Assembly (NCBI GenBank): GCA_041161065.1
Contig: JBEAVE010000013.1
Coordinates: 1 to 64,000 of the forward strand
Direction of reading: 5' to 3'
DNA: 64,000 nucleotides
Source of the DNA: DYRG01 sp041161065
GTDB taxonomy: Bacteria; Pseudomonadota; Gammaproteobacteria; Beggiatoales; Beggiatoaceae
Numbering within the stretch: the stretch's first letter is position 1; each line of letters starts with the position of its first letter. Made by a program: the position numbers and the translations under genes. The notes beneath the pieces are model-generated. The model had not been told where the DNA came from and did no database searches. It saw nothing but the letters and a program-made list of their open reading frames with translations. Shown in pieces: positions 16,918 to 26,412 of this stretch.

Positions 16918-17652
16918 TCAAATAATATTTTGTTTTGCAATATCAATCCATGTTTTTTGAGTTTTGCGGTGAGGTTTTGGGACGCTTTCTGCAAGGTTTA
17001 AAATCTGTTGAAATAGTGCGGTGGCTTGCTCTGTTTGACCGATTTTTTTGAGTAATAAAGCGTAACGGCATTTTGCTTCGTAACCCGAATAATAGGTTGC
17101 TAATACTTTGTATTCTTTTAACGCATTATCCGTTTCATTTAAGTTTTCTAATGTTCTTGCATATAACAAATGCCCCTCCTGCGATTTGAAATCGGGATTG
17201 GCTTGAATTAATGCTTCTAATGTTGTTTTAGCTTGGCTATAATTTTGATTGAGAAACAAAGCCTGTGCTAAAGAAAGCATAATGGTCGGATCGGTTTTAT
17301 AAATGCCCGTTAAAGTACTTTTGTACAAATTGATAGCTTCTTCATATAATTTATTTGCAACACATTCTGTTGCTAAATTGAGCTTATTTTGTACATTATC
17401 AGAAATCATGGCTTCTTTCGCGGCGTGTTTCAAATCCATTTCTGGATCAATAGTTTTAAGAACCGCTTTAACGGCATTACGTCCACTGCGGCTATTTCTG
17501 ATTTCAGGAAGCATTTCTAAAAAGAAATAAAAAATACAACCCGCCACCGGAACAACTAAGAGAATCCAAATCCAATCACGACGACCGGTTTTGTGAGCAT
17601 GAACGATAAAGAACGCTTGAACAACCGCAGATAAAACAATTAGTACTGGCAT
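16918..17652 (-). CDS. Membrane-anchored TPR-repeat protein
   Basis: A 244-residue protein with two N-terminal hydrophobic segments (about 3-18 and 26-46) separated by HKTGRRDW, resembling the short PLDc_N-type membrane hairpin. From about residue 90 it is a helical solenoid of TPR-like units: CVANKLYEEAINLYKS, ALFLNQNYSQAKTTLEALIQANPDF, RTLENLNETDNALKEYKVLA, LLKKIGQTEQATALFQQIL. A perfect GGAGG lies 8 bases before the ATG. Probably a cytoplasmic scaffold tethered to the inner membrane. No specific function known to me. Confidence 0.8.
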   Translation of the reverse strand: MPVLIVLSAVVQAFFIVHAHKTGRRDWIWILLVVPVAGCIFYFFLEMLPEIRNSRSGRNAVKAVLKTIDPEMDLKHAAKEAMISDNVQNKLNLATECVANKLYEEAINLYKSTLTGIYKTDPTIMLSLAQALFLNQNYSQAKTTLEALIQANPDFKSQEGHLLYARTLENLNETDNALKEYKVLATYYSGYEAKCRYALLLKKIGQTEQATALFQQILNLAESVPKPHRKTQKTWIDIAKQNII

Positions 17653-17699
17653 TGCATTTTCCTCCTGATTAAAATATAAAAAACACAGAGAAACGTACC

Positions 17700-17867
17700 T
17701 TAAAAATCAATACATCGTCCGCCTTTTTCCCAATCACCATAACGGGTAGGTTCTAATCCTTTTGGACCGCCGATTTCTTCTGATTGATTTGTTTCTAAAG
17801 GAGCGATTTCGACGGGTTGTGGAGGATTAGTTTCTTCAGAGGAAGATGTGGGTGTTGTGTCGGTCAT
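17700..17867 (-). CDS. DUF1674/SDHAF4-like small protein
   Basis: A 55-residue protein whose last 23 residues match the conserved tail of the SDHAF4/DUF1674 family: GGPKGLEPTRYGDW then EKGGRCIDF. In mitochondria SDHAF4 binds flavinylated succinate dehydrogenase subunit SdhA during assembly; bacterial members are thought to do likewise. The first half is low-complexity (T, S, E, P). The start at 17867 follows GAGAAA; the frame extends upstream but without family character. No sdh gene is nearby. Thirty-two bases upstream of and co-directional with nothing else but the TPR gene, with which it may be transcribed. Confidence 0.75.
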   Translation of the reverse strand: MTDTTPTSSSEETNPPQPVEIAPLETNQSEEIGGPKGLEPTRYGDWEKGGRCIDF

Positions 17868-18062
17868 GTCATATTTCTCGATTAAAAAAAGTCCATTGTA
17901 ACCTGCTAACCGCTTGTTTTCTAGTATAAAAAATGATAAAAATGTTGCCTTTGTAAAAAAATCTCTATTTTTAATGGTTTGCACATTATTTGGCTCGACT
18001 TTACAAACTTGACACGCAACTTGCCTAATGATGCACAACGATATTTGAATTGGAGAAAAAAG

Positions 18063-19028
18063 ATGCGCTGGAAACAATATTTTTTGATTTGGAGTTGTTT
18101 ATTATTAGTCGCTTGTTTTGAAGCACCGCAAGAAATGTTAAGGATTGGAACAAATCGCTGGGTTGGTTACGAACCGCTTTATTTGGCGCGAGATTTGAAC
18201 TATTTTAAGTCTAATCAAGTGCGATTAGTAGAATACCCTTCTGCAACCGAAGTTATAGCAGCTTTTCGTAATAATTTACTAGAAGGCGCAGCTTTAACAT
18301 TAGACGAAGCCATATCGTTATTAGCGACTGTCCCAGATGCGCGGGTTATTTTAATTTGTGATATTTCAAATGGGGGTGATGCAATTATTTCTCAGCCTCA
18401 TTTGAACACATTAGAACAACTCAAAGGAAAACGCATTGGTGTTGAAAATACAGCGGTGGGTGGTTTCTTATTACAAAGTGCGCTGAATAATGTTGGACTT
18501 TCTATTCGTGATATTATAGCAGTATCATTAACAATGGATAAGCATGAAGCGGCTTTTATTTCTAAAAAAATTGATGCGGCGGTGACATTTGAACCCACGC
18601 GCAGTCGTCTGATAGAACAAGGGGGTATTAATTTATTTGACAGTCGTCAATTAACAATACCGATTATCGATGTTTTAATTGTACGGGCTAATGTATTAGA
18701 AGAGCAAAGAAATATGTGGAAATTGATTATTCAAGGGTGGTTTCAAGCGGTGGATTACATTAAACAACATGAAAAGGAAGCAGTCAAATACATCTCTGTT
18801 AGAATGGGGGGTTCTCCAGAAATGATTTCTAGTATGTTAAAAAATGTCGTTTTTCCAACCGTAGCACAAAATCATGATTTTCTCGGTGGTTATACACCCA
18901 AATTACGAGAAAATGCGGAGAATCTGCTTGATTGGATGATTACAAATGGTTTCCTTTCTCAAAACATTTCAAATCGGGCGATTGTGGCATTGCCAACACC
19001 TCAAGTTTTACCTATCTTAAATCCATGA
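18063..19028 (+). CDS. Substrate-binding lipoprotein of the NMT1/TauA type
   Basis: A 321-residue periplasmic-binding-protein-like lipoprotein. The lipobox LLVAC places the acylated Cys at about residue 18, and GGAG lies 8 bases upstream of the ATG. LRIGTNRWVGYEPLYLARDL is the characteristic opening of NMT1/THI5/TauA-like proteins, followed by EYPSATEVIAAF, LKGKRIGVE and DAAVTFEPTRS. Relatives bind sulfonates, nitrate, pyrimidines or thiamine precursors, usually with an ABC permease. Here there is no permease. The gene instead overlaps by ATGA the c-di-GMP sensor downstream, so it most likely acts as the ligand-sensing subunit of that protein. Confidence 0.85.
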   Translation: MRWKQYFLIWSCLLLVACFEAPQEMLRIGTNRWVGYEPLYLARDLNYFKSNQVRLVEYPSATEVIAAFRNNLLEGAALTLDEAISLLATVPDARVILICDISNGGDAIISQPHLNTLEQLKGKRIGVENTAVGGFLLQSALNNVGLSIRDIIAVSLTMDKHEAAFISKKIDAAVTFEPTRSRLIEQGGINLFDSRQLTIPIIDVLIVRANVLEEQRNMWKLIIQGWFQAVDYIKQHEKEAVKYISVRMGGSPEMISSMLKNVVFPTVAQNHDFLGGYTPKLRENAENLLDWMITNGFLSQNISNRAIVALPTPQVLPILNP

Positions 19029-21973
19029 AAATTTATTACAAACTTCCTCTATTATTGGCGATTTATAGTGTATTTCTAACCAGCCTATTATTCATACATT
19101 CATGGCATAGCGAAAATGGAGAGCTGGAGAAATATGCGTTAAAGGAAGTGCGATTGCAAATGAGTCGCTTGCAAGCGGAATTAACAAATGCTTTCCAAAA
19201 CGATGATAATTTGGAAATCCAACGTGAGTTAAGCTGGTTAAGTGCAATACCTGAAATTGTTTCTATTCTTATCACGGACGATAACGATTGGATATTGCAA
19301 GCTACTCGATTTGGTTGGGGAGGAAAATTTGCCCCAGATATTTTTCCTGAATACGATAGAACATTTGCTCAAAAAGTGCGCAAAACAAATCAATCGGCGG
19401 TGTATTTTTCTCAAGATCGACGTACCATTTTGTTATATTATCCGCTTAATTTAATTGAGGAAGGAAAGTTACGATCTCAGCAATCCCATTGTATTTTTAT
19501 GCTCTATAGTCTTGAACATAGAAAAAATGAATTATTATGGCATTATTGGCAAGAAATAAAGCTTGCTTTTTTGATTGCGCTATTGGCATCATTAGGACTA
19601 ATGGGATTGCTCCATCAATTGATTTATTCTCGGGTAGAAAAATTAGTGCAAGTTTCTCAAAAACTCTCTACAGAAAATTATAATATCAGGGTACATATTG
19701 AGGGTGGTGATGAGCTTGCAAAGTTAGGTACAACTTTTAATGAAATGGCAAAAAGATTAGATCAAGCACATTATGATTTATATCAACAAAATCATCTATA
19801 TAATGCGTTAAGTGAAATCAATCAAGCCATTGTTCGTACTCAAAATGAACAGGAATTATTTACACGGCTTTGTGAAATAGCAGTTAGTTCAATTGGGTTA
19901 GAAAGTGCTTGGGTTTTGCTGATCAATCAAACCAATCAAAATAATAGTTTGAAAATTATTAGTGCAGGGGCTTTGTGTGATTGCGCATTGAATTTACATA
20001 TTACGCCTGAAGATTTAAACAATTATGATAATCTTATTGCACAAGTATGGCTTGAGAAAAAGGCGCGGATTTTAAATGAATTTGATCCACTTGTAATGCC
20101 TTTTGATTGTCATAAAGGTTCGAGTTGCAGTGTGAAATCTATTGCAATATTTCCTTTATTTCAAGAAAACGAAATGATTGGTATTGTGCATTGTTGTGCT
20201 TCTGAACCGCAATTTTTTATTTCAGAACGGTTGAAATTGTTTGAGGAAATTATTAACGATATTTGTTATGCGCTGGATAGTTTAGCGAGTGAGCAACGTC
20301 GACTTAATATTGAGGAAATGCTGCGAAAAGAACGGGCGTTTTTTAAGAAAATTATCGATACCATTCCGGTTATGATTGTAGATTATGAACGCGAACAACA
20401 ATTGATTTCTGTAAATAAAGAATTTGAACGATTAATGGGTTTTACGCCTAATAAGAACTGGCAAAACTTTCAGGAGTTGCGTCAATTATTTGAAAATACC
20501 GATAAAGAAACCATTTGGCGGGATTACAAATTACTGAGTTATTATGGAGAAATGATCGATACTTCGTGGGCTTGTATTGGATTGGAGGAAAATTCTCAAA
20601 TAGGGATTGGTATTGATTTGACAGAACATAAGAAATCTGAGCGTTCTATTCGCCATTTAGCTTATTTTGATCCCCTAACAAATTTACCTAATCGTCGTCA
20701 TTGGAACGAGTTTGCAAATAAACATTTGTCGACAGCGCATAAAAACCATGATCAAACAATCGCGTTGTTATGTTTAGATTTGGATCGTTTCAAAACAATT
20801 AATGACACACGAGGACACGATATTGGCGATAAATTACTGGTTCAAGTAGCGGATAGATTAAGAAAAATAGTTACTGGAAATAATATGTTAGCGCGTTTAG
20901 GGGGAGACGAATTTTCTTTTTTATTATTTGAAACAGAGAAACCGGAAGCCGCTATTGTTGCACAACGAATTTTAGATATTTTAAGTACCCCGTTTATTTT
21001 TGAGCATCATGAATTAAAAATTGGAGGAAGTATTGGCATTAGTTGCTATCCAAATGATGGAAAAAGCCTTGACCTTTTGTACAAATATGCGGATATTGCA
21101 ATGTATCATGCAAAACAGAAAAGAATCGGTTATGCCTTTTTTGAGGAAGATCAAGCTAAAAAGTTAGAAGAAAATGTTGCTTTAGAACAAGCATTACAAC
21201 AAGCGGTTAAAAACAATCAATTGTATTTGTATTATCAACCGCGAGTGGATTTAATTGATGAGAAAGTAACCAGCGTTGAAGCCTTGTTACGTTGGAATCA
21301 TGAAGAATATGGAGAAATTTCTCCAGAATATTTTATTGCATTAGCAGAGCAATCTGGTTTAATTCATGATATTGACGAATGGGTTTTAAGAACGGCTTGT
21401 CAGCAAGCTAAAATATGGCGAGAAAAAGGATTACAACTGCGGGTTGCTATTAATCTATCGGTTAAAATATTGCAACGTGATACTTTATTTGAAAAAGTGA
21501 AAGAAATTTTATTAGAAACGAAAGCAATGGGTGCGTGGTTAGAAATTGAAATTACTGAAACAGCTGCTTTATATGATTTTGAATCGGCTTGTCGTTTGTT
21601 GTTGAAATTAAAATCGTTAGGAATGCACGTTTCAATTGATGATTTTGGAACGGGTTATTCTTCTTTAACTTACCTAAAACATTTGCCCATTGATAGTTTA
21701 AAGATAGATCGTTCTTTATTGCAAGAAGTTGAACAGCCCACCTCGATAAACAATAAAATTGTCCGTTCTCTTTTATGTTTGGCGAGAAACTTGGATTTGT
21801 CGGTTATTGCAGAAGGGGTAGAAACAGTTGAACAACAAATCTTTCTCAAAAATTCAGGTTGTCAATCGGTGCAAGGGTTTTATTATAGCAAAGCTGTTGA
21901 TCCTGAAAAATTAGAGGAACTTGGGCAAACATTTAATTGGTTCAAATACATTAACCTCGAAACGCATCAGTAA
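19025..21973 (+). CDS. Membrane GGDEF-EAL protein with HAMP, GAF and PAS domains
   Basis: A 982-residue regulator of cyclic di-GMP. TM1 (about 7-24), a periplasmic domain, TM2 (about 178-200) and HAMP (about 202-255) lead to a GAF domain (about 270-430), a PAS domain (about 445-545), a diguanylate cyclase domain with intact GGDEF (about 627) and a phosphodiesterase domain with EALLRW (about 752), DDFGTGYSSL and AEGVET. Both signature motifs look catalytically sound, so net direction of activity cannot be called. The ATG at 19025 overlaps the lipoprotein stop (ATGA), implying translational coupling. Its 3' end overlaps convergent yraN by 23 bases. Confidence 0.9.
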   Translation: MKIYYKLPLLLAIYSVFLTSLLFIHSWHSENGELEKYALKEVRLQMSRLQAELTNAFQNDDNLEIQRELSWLSAIPEIVSILITDDNDWILQATRFGWGGKFAPDIFPEYDRTFAQKVRKTNQSAVYFSQDRRTILLYYPLNLIEEGKLRSQQSHCIFMLYSLEHRKNELLWHYWQEIKLAFLIALLASLGLMGLLHQLIYSRVEKLVQVSQKLSTENYNIRVHIEGGDELAKLGTTFNEMAKRLDQAHYDLYQQNHLYNALSEINQAIVRTQNEQELFTRLCEIAVSSIGLESAWVLLINQTNQNNSLKIISAGALCDCALNLHITPEDLNNYDNLIAQVWLEKKARILNEFDPLVMPFDCHKGSSCSVKSIAIFPLFQENEMIGIVHCCASEPQFFISERLKLFEEIINDICYALDSLASEQRRLNIEEMLRKERAFFKKIIDTIPVMIVDYEREQQLISVNKEFERLMGFTPNKNWQNFQELRQLFENTDKETIWRDYKLLSYYGEMIDTSWACIGLEENSQIGIGIDLTEHKKSERSIRHLAYFDPLTNLPNRRHWNEFANKHLSTAHKNHDQTIALLCLDLDRFKTINDTRGHDIGDKLLVQVADRLRKIVTGNNMLARLGGDEFSFLLFETEKPEAAIVAQRILDILSTPFIFEHHELKIGGSIGISCYPNDGKSLDLLYKYADIAMYHAKQKRIGYAFFEEDQAKKLEENVALEQALQQAVKNNQLYLYYQPRVDLIDEKVTSVEALLRWNHEEYGEISPEYFIALAEQSGLIHDIDEWVLRTACQQAKIWREKGLQLRVAINLSVKILQRDTLFEKVKEILLETKAMGAWLEIEITETAALYDFESACRLLLKLKSLGMHVSIDDFGTGYSSLTYLKHLPIDSLKIDRSLLQEVEQPTSINNKIVRSLLCLARNLDLSVIAEGVETVEQQIFLKNSGCQSVQGFYYSKAVDPEKLEELGQTFNWFKYINLETHQ

Positions 21974-22352
21974 TCCAAGTGATTTCTTCGACGGGTTGTT
22001 CTTGGATAAGAACGACATCAAAACGACAAGGCGGATAAAGATGACTGGGGTAATTTAAAAGATATTTTTCAGCGCATTGGATAATTCGACGTTCTTTCGC
22101 GCGATTAATAGTTTCCAAAGGATTGCTATCCTTTCGATAACGCACTTCGACAAAGACTAAAACCTCGCCATGTTCCATAATTAAATCGATTTCTCCCCCG
22201 CGACAAGTGAAATTGCGTTCTACTAAAATGAGCCCTTGCAATTCTAAATAACGTTCGGCGAGATTTTCAGCCCATTTTCCTTTGGTTTTTGCGCCACTTT
22301 TAGCCAAAGAAAATTGTGCTAATTGCCAGAGTTGTTTGAGTTTGTCTACCAT
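21951..22352 (-). CDS. yraN: YraN/UPF0102 family endonuclease-like protein
   Basis: A 133-residue member of the UPF0102 family, which has a restriction-endonuclease-like fold and is usually next to lpoA in gammaproteobacteria. Family motifs: GKWAENLAERYLELQGL, NFTCRGGEIDLIM and EVLVFVEVRYR, with the E-D-ExK-like acidic set seen in PD-(D/E)XK proteins, although the usual lysine is RYR here. The start overlaps the lpoA stop as TAATG, so the two are translationally coupled. Cellular role not settled. Confidence 0.88.
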   Translation of the reverse strand: MVDKLKQLWQLAQFSLAKSGAKTKGKWAENLAERYLELQGLILVERNFTCRGGEIDLIMEHGEVLVFVEVRYRKDSNPLETINRAKERRIIQCAEKYLLNYPSHLYPPCRFDVVLIQEQPVEEITWITDAFRG

Positions 22353-24178
22353 TAAAATACTGGCTTCGCTAATCCATTTGAAAATATCGCCCACAACATT
22401 TCACGGTGAATATGATTATTTTGAGGATCGATTGATAACAAACCCGTTGCACCTGAGAGCTTTTGATTATTTAACTGGGGCAATTGCGTGATTACACGAT
22501 AAGCATCAATTCCAAACCCAAATAACCGTTTATTTGCACCTTGCATTCTATTGGCGGCTTGCTGTTGCAAAGTGTTATACAACGGTTCAGGTTCGGCATT
22601 TGATAAGTTGTGTTCTGACCAACTCCCTTTTAACAAAACCCATGGCATATCTGGAAATTGCACGCCTTCCAAATCTCGATCTAAAGAACTTTGGGGTTCT
22701 GCATCGTAAATATGGGACGTTGCATAGAGAGGAAAAGTGTGTTTCTTAGCGTATTTCAAAAAGGGAAGAACTAAGCGAGCTTCTTGCGCAAATGTGCCTA
22801 ACAAAATACATTGTGCAGAATCAGGCAAACTGTTTAATTGTTGTTTGATATTTTTCTTATTAAATGAAAGGGTTGCGGAGATTTGTCCGCCTAAAGAAAC
22901 CCACCGTTCAGCAAATGCGCGCGCCATTCGATCGCCCCACGCGCCTTCCAAATGCACAATGGCGGCATTTCGGTGTCCATCAGCCCATGCTTTGTCGGCG
23001 GAACGGCGGGCTTCATCTTCGGGCGTTAAGCTAAATTGCCATAAATTTGAAGGAGATGCGCGGTGTTCCAATTCTTCGGGTTCGTACAACATTAGGGTCG
23101 GCAACGGAAATCCACGCTCAAACGCTCGATACAACGCGACCGACGCATTGCGCCCCATCGGTCCCACGATTGCCTGCGCGCCGTTTTGCTGGGCTTGTTG
23201 ATAGATTGTGGCGACATTGTCGGGCGACACATCTTGAACATTCACCTGTGGTTTAGTGGGGCGATCATCGGCATTCCACGCCGCCATAAATCCATCGCGC
23301 ACGGCTTCGGCGGCATCTTTGAACTGTCCCGACAGCGGCAATAACAGCGCGATTTGTTGCGAATTGGGCGGCAAAGTCGGCGCATTCGACGGCAAAGAAG
23401 CGGCAGAAGGTGTCGTCGCGGCAATCGGAATATTGTCATTCAAACGCGCAATGAGGGTTTTATTCGCGGGGTGCAAAGGATAGCGCAATTTCCAATCCGC
23501 CAAACGGGTTTTGAAATCAGGAGATTGTAAGTTTTTTGCTAAATTGGCTAATCCCGTCCAACCTAATAAATTTGGCGGCGCAGGCAACGGCATTTGCTTT
23601 AATTGTGTGGGAGAAAGTTGCATTAGAACTTGCCAAATATTTTCGTGGTTCAAACGTTGCGCCGATTCATTATTCAATAACGGATCAAGTCTTAAACGTT
23701 CATATAACGCATAAATGTTTTGTCCCTGTATTTCAAAAATCGTCGCTTTCAAATGATAATAGTTAATCAATTGACTGGTCGGTAATGCTTTAGAATTAAT
23801 GCGATTTAAGAAATTCGCGGCGGAAGAAATTTGATTATCCGACAAAGCAATTTGTGCTTGAGCGAGAAAGATGCGCGGTTGAATAGAAATCTGCGTGGTT
23901 TGGATTTGTCGCAATTGAACTTTTGCAGGGTTAATTAAATTAGCGCGAATATAATATTCCACCGCCGTGATTTGATATTCTTCTTTGAATGGCGCAGCAC
24001 TATAATTCGCCATTTTCAAATAAACATTCGCCGCCCCAACATAATCCCCCCGCGAGAGAAACTGTTGAGCTTGTAATTCTAAGTTTCTTACAGGACGATC
24101 ATTAATAATGGGGCGAACCATGCAACCTTGTTGTAATAACAACATTAAAATTAAAATCAGTAATCGTTGAAATATCAT
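22352..24178 (-). CDS. lpoA: Penicillin-binding protein activator LpoA
   Basis: Outer-membrane lipoprotein that reaches through peptidoglycan to stimulate PBP1a. A lipobox LLQQGC puts the acylated Cys at residue 19, and a GGAGG box lies 8 bases before the start. The N-terminal half is TPR-like helical; the C-terminal half (from about residue 275, IALLLPLSGQFKDAAEAVRDGFMAAW) is a periplasmic-binding-protein type I fold (family YraM). At 608 residues it is normal length. A Pro/Ser/Ala linker separates the halves. Pairing with yraN is the standard arrangement. Confidence 0.92.
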   Translation of the reverse strand: MIFQRLLILILMLLLQQGCMVRPIINDRPVRNLELQAQQFLSRGDYVGAANVYLKMANYSAAPFKEEYQITAVEYYIRANLINPAKVQLRQIQTTQISIQPRIFLAQAQIALSDNQISSAANFLNRINSKALPTSQLINYYHLKATIFEIQGQNIYALYERLRLDPLLNNESAQRLNHENIWQVLMQLSPTQLKQMPLPAPPNLLGWTGLANLAKNLQSPDFKTRLADWKLRYPLHPANKTLIARLNDNIPIAATTPSAASLPSNAPTLPPNSQQIALLLPLSGQFKDAAEAVRDGFMAAWNADDRPTKPQVNVQDVSPDNVATIYQQAQQNGAQAIVGPMGRNASVALYRAFERGFPLPTLMLYEPEELEHRASPSNLWQFSLTPEDEARRSADKAWADGHRNAAIVHLEGAWGDRMARAFAERWVSLGGQISATLSFNKKNIKQQLNSLPDSAQCILLGTFAQEARLVLPFLKYAKKHTFPLYATSHIYDAEPQSSLDRDLEGVQFPDMPWVLLKGSWSEHNLSNAEPEPLYNTLQQQAANRMQGANKRLFGFGIDAYRVITQLPQLNNQKLSGATGLLSIDPQNNHIHREMLWAIFSNGLAKPVF

Positions 24179-24202
24179 TTACATTTCCTCCACATTCAAA
24201 AT

Positions 24203-24976
24203 TCAAATAGGATTTGCAACACTTAATGCAAACAGTAAATCTTCCCATGCTTTTGCTTTCTCGCTTGGGCTGCGCAACAAATAGGCGGGGTGATAAGTAA
24301 TTACCACCGGAATATTTTGATATTCGTGAACTTTTCCTCGAAGTTTTCCTAACGCATCTTCCTTTTGTAATAAACGACGAACAGCCACCTTTCCTAAAAT
24401 CAAAATTAAACGCGGTTTTAATAGTTCAATTTGCCGAGTGAGAAAGGGAGAACAGCTCAAAATTTCCATCGGAAGCGGATCACGATTATTTGGCGGGCGA
24501 CATTTCACCGTATTTGCAATAAAAATATCACTTCTTTGTAATCCAATTGCAAACAACATTGAATTCAACAACTGCCCTGCTCTCCCCACAAAAGGCTCAC
24601 CTTGTTTATCTTCTTCTTGACCCGGTGCTTCACCTAAAATTAACCATTTTGCGTGCGGATTTCCTACCCCAAAAACGGTATTTGTTCTTTGTTCATGTAA
24701 AGCACAATCGGTGCAACTTTTAACGCGCTGTACCAAATTATTCCAATCTAAACTTAAAATAAATTTTTCTCGAGAATCATCGGGTAAATTTGTCGCTGGA
24801 ATTTCAGGTTTAATGATTAGTTTTTCTTCATGAGAAAGAGTAGGAGCAATGGGCGCAATATTTTCTTGTGGGATAACCACGTTTTCTGGGGTTTGAATCA
24901 ACGAATCCTCAACAGTTAATTCAACCTCACGTCTTACCCATTCGGTAATACCCATTGCTTTAAGATAAGCATTCAT
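24203..24976 (-). CDS. Uracil-DNA glycosylase, family 4 type (Fe-S)
   Basis: Removes uracil from DNA after cytosine deamination. Motif 1 LGEAPGQEEDKQGEPFVGRAG and motif 2 TYHPAYLLR identify the family 4/5 group, with GEAPG characteristic of family 4. Four cysteines for a [4Fe-4S] cluster are visible: CTDC, VKCRPPNNRDP and SCSP. The first 80 residues are a Pro/Glu-rich extension often seen in gammaproteobacterial members. The start overlaps the mgtE stop (ATGA). The E. coli-type UDG (ung) is not in this window. Confidence 0.9.
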   Translation of the reverse strand: MNAYLKAMGITEWVRREVELTVEDSLIQTPENVVIPQENIAPIAPTLSHEEKLIIKPEIPATNLPDDSREKFILSLDWNNLVQRVKSCTDCALHEQRTNTVFGVGNPHAKWLILGEAPGQEEDKQGEPFVGRAGQLLNSMLFAIGLQRSDIFIANTVKCRPPNNRDPLPMEILSCSPFLTRQIELLKPRLILILGKVAVRRLLQKEDALGKLRGKVHEYQNIPVVITYHPAYLLRSPSEKAKAWEDLLFALSVANPI

Positions 24977-26412
24977 AATAGAAATACACTCGCTAATCCT
25001 AAAAAGATAAAGAAACCCATACTATCTGTTAGTGCAGTTAAAATCACGTTGCTCCCAAAAACAGGGTCATGTCCTAGTTTGTAAATAATGAGAGGGACAA
25101 ATACCCCAACTAACGCAGCTACCACTAAGTTTAAAGTCATGGCTGCCATCATTACAATACCTAATGGAATTTGTTTGTAGACTAACATAGCAATAACGCC
25201 CATCACTGCTCCCCATAATAACCCATTTATAATGGCGATGCTCAATTCTTTTCTTAACAAATACCAAATATTTTCGGTATGAATTTGTTTTAAGGCTAAC
25301 CCTCGAATAATCAAGGTAACAATTTGATTTCCACTGTTTCCACCAATGCCCGCAATAATAGGCATTAAAGCCGCTAAAGCCACGAGTTTTTCTATCGTTC
25401 CTTCAAAAGCACCAATAACCCTCGATGCAATAAAAGCTGTAATTAAATTAATCGCTAACCATGCCCAGCGGTTCTTTGCGCTTTTATAAATAGATGAAAA
25501 GAGGTCTTCTTCTTCATTTAATCCCGCTTGATTGAAGAGTTCTTTTTGAGCAGTTTCTTTGGTAAAATCCAGCATTGCATCAATAGTTAAACGCCCAACT
25601 AATTGTTTGTGATTATTAACCACTGGCGCAGTAATCAAATCATACCGTTCAAATGCACTCGCGGCTTCTTTTGCATCATCATCAGTATAGAAAAAAAACG
25701 GGTCTTGATTCATGACTTCAATAACCAGTTCTTCTGGATCGTAAAATAGCAAATCCTTTAATGCTAAAGAACCACTTAGCGTTCCTTCACGATTGACAAC
25801 AAATATTTGCTCGGTATTATCCAAATGATCTTTTTGACGGCGCAAATAACGCAATACAACGTCCAAACTAATGTCTTCACGAACAGTAATCAAATCGTAT
25901 TCCATTAGAGCACCCACAGAGTCTTCTGGAAATGCCAACATGGATTGCACATCTAACCGCGATTCACTATCTAAAGTGTTTAAAACTTCTAATACCACAT
26001 CTTTAGGTAAATCGGTAACTAATTCTGCAATATCATCTGAATCTAAATGTCGAGCAACACCAACCAATTCGCTTGATGTCATATCCGCGATGAGATTCTC
26101 ACGAACAGCATCGGAAACTTCTAATAAAATTGCTCCCGCATGCTCAACTTTTAATAAATCCCAAATGATTTGTCGAGGCTCTAATGGCAACGATTCCAGA
26201 ACAAAAGCCACATCAGCAGGGTGCAAACTATTCAAACGCTGTTGTAATGCAGTAATGTTTTGGCGTTTAATGAGAGCTTGCACTAAATCTTGACGCGGCA
26301 TTTCTTGGTTGCTTGCTAAAACATCGATGACTTCTGATTTTTTGAGCAATTCTAAGACACTTTGTAATACCGCTTCAGGATTTCTTTGATGCTTAATGGG
26401 ATTTCTCATCAA
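24973..26412 (-). CDS. mgtE: Magnesium transporter MgtE
   Basis: Inner-membrane Mg2+ channel gated by cytoplasmic magnesium. Domain order is typical: N-domain (about 30-130, LHPADVAFVLESLP), two CBS domains (about 135-255, with SVGALMEYDLITV and YDLITAPVVNN), a plug helix, then five membrane segments with GIGGNSGNQIVTLIIRGLAL, the selectivity-pore signature. Length 479 residues. The start overlaps the ygiQ stop; ATG at 26412 or 26409 are both possible. Confidence 0.95.
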   Translation of the reverse strand: MMRNPIKHQRNPEAVLQSVLELLKKSEVIDVLASNQEMPRQDLVQALIKRQNITALQQRLNSLHPADVAFVLESLPLEPRQIIWDLLKVEHAGAILLEVSDAVRENLIADMTSSELVGVARHLDSDDIAELVTDLPKDVVLEVLNTLDSESRLDVQSMLAFPEDSVGALMEYDLITVREDISLDVVLRYLRRQKDHLDNTEQIFVVNREGTLSGSLALKDLLFYDPEELVIEVMNQDPFFFYTDDDAKEAASAFERYDLITAPVVNNHKQLVGRLTIDAMLDFTKETAQKELFNQAGLNEEEDLFSSIYKSAKNRWAWLAINLITAFIASRVIGAFEGTIEKLVALAALMPIIAGIGGNSGNQIVTLIIRGLALKQIHTENIWYLLRKELSIAIINGLLWGAVMGVIAMLVYKQIPLGIVMMAAMTLNLVVAALVGVFVPLIIYKLGHDPVFGSNVILTALTDSMGFFIFLGLASVFLL

